In this document: positions 6,371 through 8,808 of the stretch, in pieces
Numbering within the stretch: position 1 is the stretch's first letter
How the letters are laid out: each line of letters opens with the position of its first letter
Assembly: GCA_004377245.1 (NCBI GenBank)
Contig: SOIK01000203.1
Coordinates: 1 to 8,808 of the forward strand
DNA length: 8,808 nt
Direction: 5' to 3'
From: Sulfurovum sp.
GTDB lineage: Bacteria; Campylobacterota; Campylobacteria; Campylobacterales; Sulfurovaceae
Notes under the pieces: generated by a model
The model's input: the letters and a program-made list of their open reading frames with translations, nothing else
What the model was told of the DNA's origin: nothing
Databases searched by the model: none
Position numbers and translations under genes: made by a program

Positions 6371-7776
6371 CAGAGTAGTGGTGCAAACACTTTCATCATA
6401 TTTTCAACTGCCTCACGCAGTTTGGAGGGTTTCTCCATTCCTCTGGTTGAGTTAAGCATCAACTCTTTCATCCATCCTTCAATACTCTCTATAAATTGAG
6501 GTGAGTAGACAAAAGTGACCACTTCATAGTTAAGGAAAAGACTGCGGTTGTCCAGGTTGACCGACCCTACCATTCCTCCAACATTATCAAAGAGTATGGC
6601 TTTGGCATGGAGCATTTCACCCTCATACAAGACCACATCAGCACCTATTTCATCAAGTTCTCGCATATAAGGGCTTCTTCCCATATCTGCCAGTAGATGG
6701 TCAGAGTTTTTAGGGGTGATCAACTTGACATCAACTCCTTTATGATGTGCGATCACTAATGCTTGTACAATATCTTCATCTGGCACAAAATAGGGAGTCA
6801 CGATCCAGATACGCTCTTGAGAGTTATAGATGGCATTTAAAAGTGCTTCATAAAGTGCATCTCTGGGAATATCCGGACCAGAGGGAACAACTTGGACAAC
6901 ACTCTCTCCATTATACTCTTCTACTATCTGCAGATCGATTTTTTCCTCTTCTTTTGTAGCATAGCCCCAGTCATTATGAAAAATATGATAAAAATAATGG
7001 ACAGCGGGTCCTTTCAAAGAGTAGAGAAGATCTTCCAAGCGCTTACTTCCATCTGCTTCTCCCATGTATTCATTACTGAGGTTCATACCGCCACTTAGCA
7101 GTGTCGTTTGATCGAAGAGATAGATCTTACGATGATTTCTGAGATTGATATAGTTTTGAAACGGTCTTTTCAGGATAGGGGTAAAAAATGCAACTTCTCC
7201 CCCCGCCTCTTTCAGTGCTTTAAAACCTTTTTGATTAAAGCTTGCACCCAACGAACCCACTAAGTCCATGAGTAGTCGTACTTTAACCCCTTCTTTCGCT
7301 TTCTTGGTCAAAGCATTTAAAATAACTTTAGTAGTTTTATCAAAATGAAAGACATAAGTACAGATATCAATACTGTACTTTGCATTATCAATCTCTTTGA
7401 GCATTCTGCTATAGGCTTTTGTATCATTTGTGATCAGTTCATAAGTATTCCCTTTTGTTGCAGGAGGAATACCATTTTTTTTCAGGATATTTTGAAGATC
7501 ATGATGAGGATCATCCAATATATAGGGGGTATATTCACTCACTTTATGAAATTTAACATACTCTTTTTTATGACTTGGTTCACGCTTACGTATGCCGATA
7601 AGAAAATAGAGTGGCACGACAATATAGGGTAAAAAGAAAATGGATATCATCCATGAGATCATGCTACTGGGAGATCGTTTTTGATAAAGGATATGACTCA
7701 TTGCAGAGAAAACAAGAATACCACCAAGTAATACCAGAAAATAGGAAAGTATAAGTTGTAAAGGTGTGACGTCGAT
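6370..7776 (-). CDS. cls: Cardiolipin synthase (phospholipase D superfamily), probable ATC start
   Basis: A 468-aa inner-membrane enzyme that joins phosphatidyl groups to make cardiolipin. With the ATC start it has two N-terminal membrane helices (about residues 6-26 and 41-62) linked by a short basic loop containing YQKRSP, the ClsA-type layout. Two HKD catalytic motifs follow: H215-x-K217-x4-D222 in NHRKIYLFD, and H390-x-K392-x4-D397 in LHAKAILFD, with GGMN and GSVNLD after them. The length fits ClsA (about 480 aa). The first ATG in frame, at 7701, has no ribosome site and would lose the first helix. ATC at 7774-7776 lies 6 nt after GAGGAG, and no ATG, GTG or TTG occurs between the upstream stop TAA (7792-7794) and 7701. 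The gene is first in a two-gene unit with the EEP gene and divergent from the patatin-like gene. Confidence 0.92.
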   Translation of the reverse strand: MDVTPLQLILSYFLVLLGGILVFSAMSHILYQKRSPSSMISWMISIFFLPYIVVPLYFLIGIRKREPSHKKEYVKFHKVSEYTPYILDDPHHDLQNILKKNGIPPATKGNTYELITNDTKAYSRMLKEIDNAKYSIDICTYVFHFDKTTKVILNALTKKAKEGVKVRLLMDLVGSLGASFNQKGFKALKEAGGEVAFFTPILKRPFQNYINLRNHRKIYLFDQTTLLSGGMNLSNEYMGEADGSKRLEDLLYSLKGPAVHYFYHIFHNDWGYATKEEEKIDLQIVEEYNGESVVQVVPSGPDIPRDALYEALLNAIYNSQERIWIVTPYFVPDEDIVQALVIAHHKGVDVKLITPKNSDHLLADMGRSPYMRELDEIGADVVLYEGEMLHAKAILFDNVGGMVGSVNLDNRSLFLNYEVVTFVYSPQFIESIEGWMKELMLNSTRGMEKPSKLREAVENMMKVFAPLL

Positions 7777-7788
7777 GGGGAACTCCTC
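7774..7788 (-). promoter_or_regulatory. Ribosome binding site with ATC start codon (cardiolipin synthase)
   Basis: On the minus strand: GAGGAG (7788-7783), a 6-nt gap TTCCCC, then ATC (7776-7774). The upstream frame is closed by TAA at 7794-7792. The geometry is identical to the DEAD-box helicase site at 4331-4345, and in both the ATC is preceded by CC. Confidence 0.8.
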
Positions 7789-7811
7789 TATTTAGGTACT
7801 TTTAGTAGTTG

Positions 7812-7820
7812 ATTATAGCA
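7812..7820 (-). promoter_or_regulatory. Extended -10 promoter of the cls-EEP unit
   Basis: On the minus strand this reads TGCTATAAT, a perfect extended -10. It predicts a start near 7805 and a leader of about 29 nt ending in GAGGAG and the ATC codon. The 7834-7860 palindrome lies 14 bp upstream of this box, in the -35 region and beyond. No TTGACA-like element is seen. Confidence 0.6.
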
Positions 7821-7833
7821 TTATTTTTTTCTC

Positions 7834-7860
7834 TTGTCCCAAAACCAAATTTTGGGACAA
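7834..7860. repeat. 11-bp perfect palindrome between divergent promoters (REP-related)
   Basis: TTGTCCCAAAA (7834-7844), loop CCAAA, TTTTGGGACAA (7850-7860). The CCCAAA/TTTGGG core and the flanks (CTTG before, ATATAAG after) resemble REP-like copy 1 at 3203-3237, so it is probably a diverged member of the same family. It lies upstream of both neighbouring genes and has no following T-run on either strand. Terminator function is therefore unlikely. Operator or mobile-repeat origin are the alternatives. Confidence 0.7.
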
Positions 7861-7913
7861 ATATAAGAACGATAGACTAAAGAAATGTTACAGTAAACAC
7901 AGCCAATGACTTG

Positions 7914-7922
7914 TGTTATAAT
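7914..7922 (+). promoter_or_regulatory. Extended -10 promoter of the patatin-like gene (probably leaderless)
   Basis: TGTTATAAT is a perfect extended -10 whose last base lies only 6 nt before the ATG at 7929. The usual distance of about 7 nt puts the transcription start on or next to the A of the ATG. No Shine-Dalgarno sequence precedes that ATG (the bases are ACCTCC), which agrees with a leaderless message. Confidence 0.55.
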
Positions 7923-7928
7923 ACCTCC

Positions 7929-8711
7929 ATGATAAAAAACTTCGAAACAAAAGACTTTACTTTAGTCCTCTCTGGAGGTGGTGCTTTGGGCATCGCTCAT
8001 TTGGGTGTACTGCATGACCTTGAAGATCGAAATATAGTGCCTAAAGAGATAGTCGGTACAAGCATGGGTGGTATCATCGGGGCTTGTATGGCTATAGGGA
8101 TGAACGAAAAAGAGATACATGAACGCATCAAAAGTTTTGCGGGTGTCTTCAACTGGATAAAATTCTCCTTTTCGGGTAATGCCATAGTCGATAATGATAA
8201 AATAGCAAAGATATTTGATGAGATCTTTCAAGGTAGAAAGATGAAAGAGACACAAATACCCCTTAAACTCATCGCAACCAATCTTCTTAATGGACACAAA
8301 AGAGTATTTGACGCTTCAGATGATATCTGCATAAAAGATGCCGTGCTCTCTACGATGGCGATACCTGGGATATTTGAAGAGCACATCATAGATGGTGATA
8401 TCTATGGTGATGGGTTTTTGTGTGAAAACCTAGGCATCAATGAAGCTACTTTTGAGGATATCATAGCCGTAGATGTACTGGGTGAAAATGCCTTCCAGAA
8501 TGTGATGCCAGATAACTTTTTTAAGACAAGCAATGTCTTGGAGATGCTTGAAAAGTCTATGAGACTACTCATCTACAACCAATCACAAACACACATCAGA
8601 AACTCAAGTAAAAACATCTACCTCCTAGAGCCTCATACTAAAGAATATAAAACATTTCATTTCCACAAAATAACAGAGATAAGAGCCCTGGGATTAGGAC
8701 TGTTAAGATGA
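7929..8711 (+). CDS. Patatin-like phospholipase family protein (RssA-like)
   Basis: A 260-aa serine hydrolase of the patatin fold, expected to release fatty acids from phospholipids or other acyl lipids. The N-terminus gives the oxyanion loop GGGALG (16-21) in the strand-loop LVLSGGGALGIAHLGVL. It is followed by the nucleophile elbow G43-T-S45-M-G47 and the catalytic Asp in GDG (D161), completing the Ser-Asp dyad. The rest fits single-domain bacterial patatins of the RssA size class. No signal peptide or membrane helix is seen, so it is probably cytoplasmic or peripheral at the membrane. I start at ATG 7929. An in-frame TTG at 7911 would place the -10 box inside the gene and has no ribosome site. 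The stop overlaps the next start (ATGA), implying coupling. Substrate is unknown. Proximity to cardiolipin synthase is suggestive of lipid turnover but the genes are divergent. Confidence 0.88.
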   Translation: MIKNFETKDFTLVLSGGGALGIAHLGVLHDLEDRNIVPKEIVGTSMGGIIGACMAIGMNEKEIHERIKSFAGVFNWIKFSFSGNAIVDNDKIAKIFDEIFQGRKMKETQIPLKLIATNLLNGHKRVFDASDDICIKDAVLSTMAIPGIFEEHIIDGDIYGDGFLCENLGINEATFEDIIAVDVLGENAFQNVMPDNFFKTSNVLEMLEKSMRLLIYNQSQTHIRNSSKNIYLLEPHTKEYKTFHFHKITEIRALGLGLLR

Positions 8712-8808
8712 TAGAAAATGGTTTTACCTACTTAGCTGTACTCATGATGATAGGCTCTGCTATCGTCTACACCGAGAAAAAGAGCCAACATAAGCTCTTT
8801 GAGTATCT
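8708..8808 (+). CDS. Probable membrane protein, N-terminal part (DUF819-like), cut by window edge
   Basis: The frame starts at ATG 8708 inside the patatin-like stop codon (ATGA overlap), with AGGA at 8695-8698, 9 nt upstream, as ribosome site. It stays open for 33 codons to the window end. The visible part has one hydrophobic segment (about residues 6-21, TYLAVLMMIGSAIVYT) followed by a charged stretch EKKSQHKLFEY. This beginning resembles, from memory, DUF819 (YjcL-type) multi-pass membrane proteins, but 33 residues are too few for a firm family call. It is probably co-transcribed with, and translationally coupled to, the patatin-like gene. Confidence 0.6.
   Translation, partial: MIENGFTYLAVLMMIGSAIVYTEKKSQHKLFEY

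Noticed and set aside
6370..7701. Cardiolipin synthase starting at ATG 7701
   Set aside because: No Shine-Dalgarno precedes it, and the upstream in-frame codons encode the first expected membrane helix.
7834..7860. Palindrome as a rho-independent terminator
   Set aside because: Both flanking genes are transcribed away from it, and neither strand has a T-run directly after the stem.
7911..7928. TTG 7911 as start of the patatin-like protein
   Set aside because: It would place the TATAAT box inside the coding region and has no ribosome site. ATG 7929 gives the usual short lead-in to the GGGALG loop.

Overview
The window is an AT-rich, densely coded bacterial segment. It most resembles the Campylobacterota (a Sulfurovum- or Sulfurimonas-like organism). 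This is an inference from low GC, gene families, short intergenic gaps and promoters that show an extended -10 box (TGn followed by a TATAAT-like hexamer) with no clear -35. No rRNA, tRNA, CRISPR array, insertion sequence or phage gene is visible.

Layout. The left edge holds the N-terminal 88 codons of a thioredoxin-fold protein on the minus strand, divergent from a 935-aa Suv3-like RNA helicase. A 270-bp gap follows. It carries three copies of a short REP-like palindrome and a separate 10-bp inverted repeat over a promoter-like box. Next come an RluA-family pseudouridine synthase and a DEAD-box RNA helicase on the plus strand. Convergent to these is a two-gene minus-strand unit: a cardiolipin synthase whose stop codon shares one base with the start of an endonuclease/exonuclease/phosphatase (EEP) family protein. 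Divergent from that unit are a patatin-like protein and the first 33 codons of a probable membrane protein, overlapping by ATGA.

How the genes fit together. The left half (two RNA helicases and an rRNA/tRNA modification enzyme) suggests RNA folding, modification or decay. The right half (cardiolipin synthase, EEP protein, patatin-like hydrolase) suggests membrane lipid synthesis and turnover. The Cls-EEP pair recalls the clsB/ybhP neighbours of Escherichia coli.

Most notable. The DEAD-box gene and the cardiolipin synthase gene have no ATG, GTG or TTG where the protein must begin. In both, an ATC codon lies exactly 6 nt after a strong Shine-Dalgarno sequence (GAAGGA or GAGGAG), and the conserved N-terminus starts there. 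Automatic calls from canonical start codons remove 57 codons (including the Q motif and Walker A) from one protein and 25 codons (a membrane helix) from the other. Other points are the REP-like family, one copy of which abuts the pseudouridine synthase start, and a probable leaderless mRNA for the patatin-like gene.
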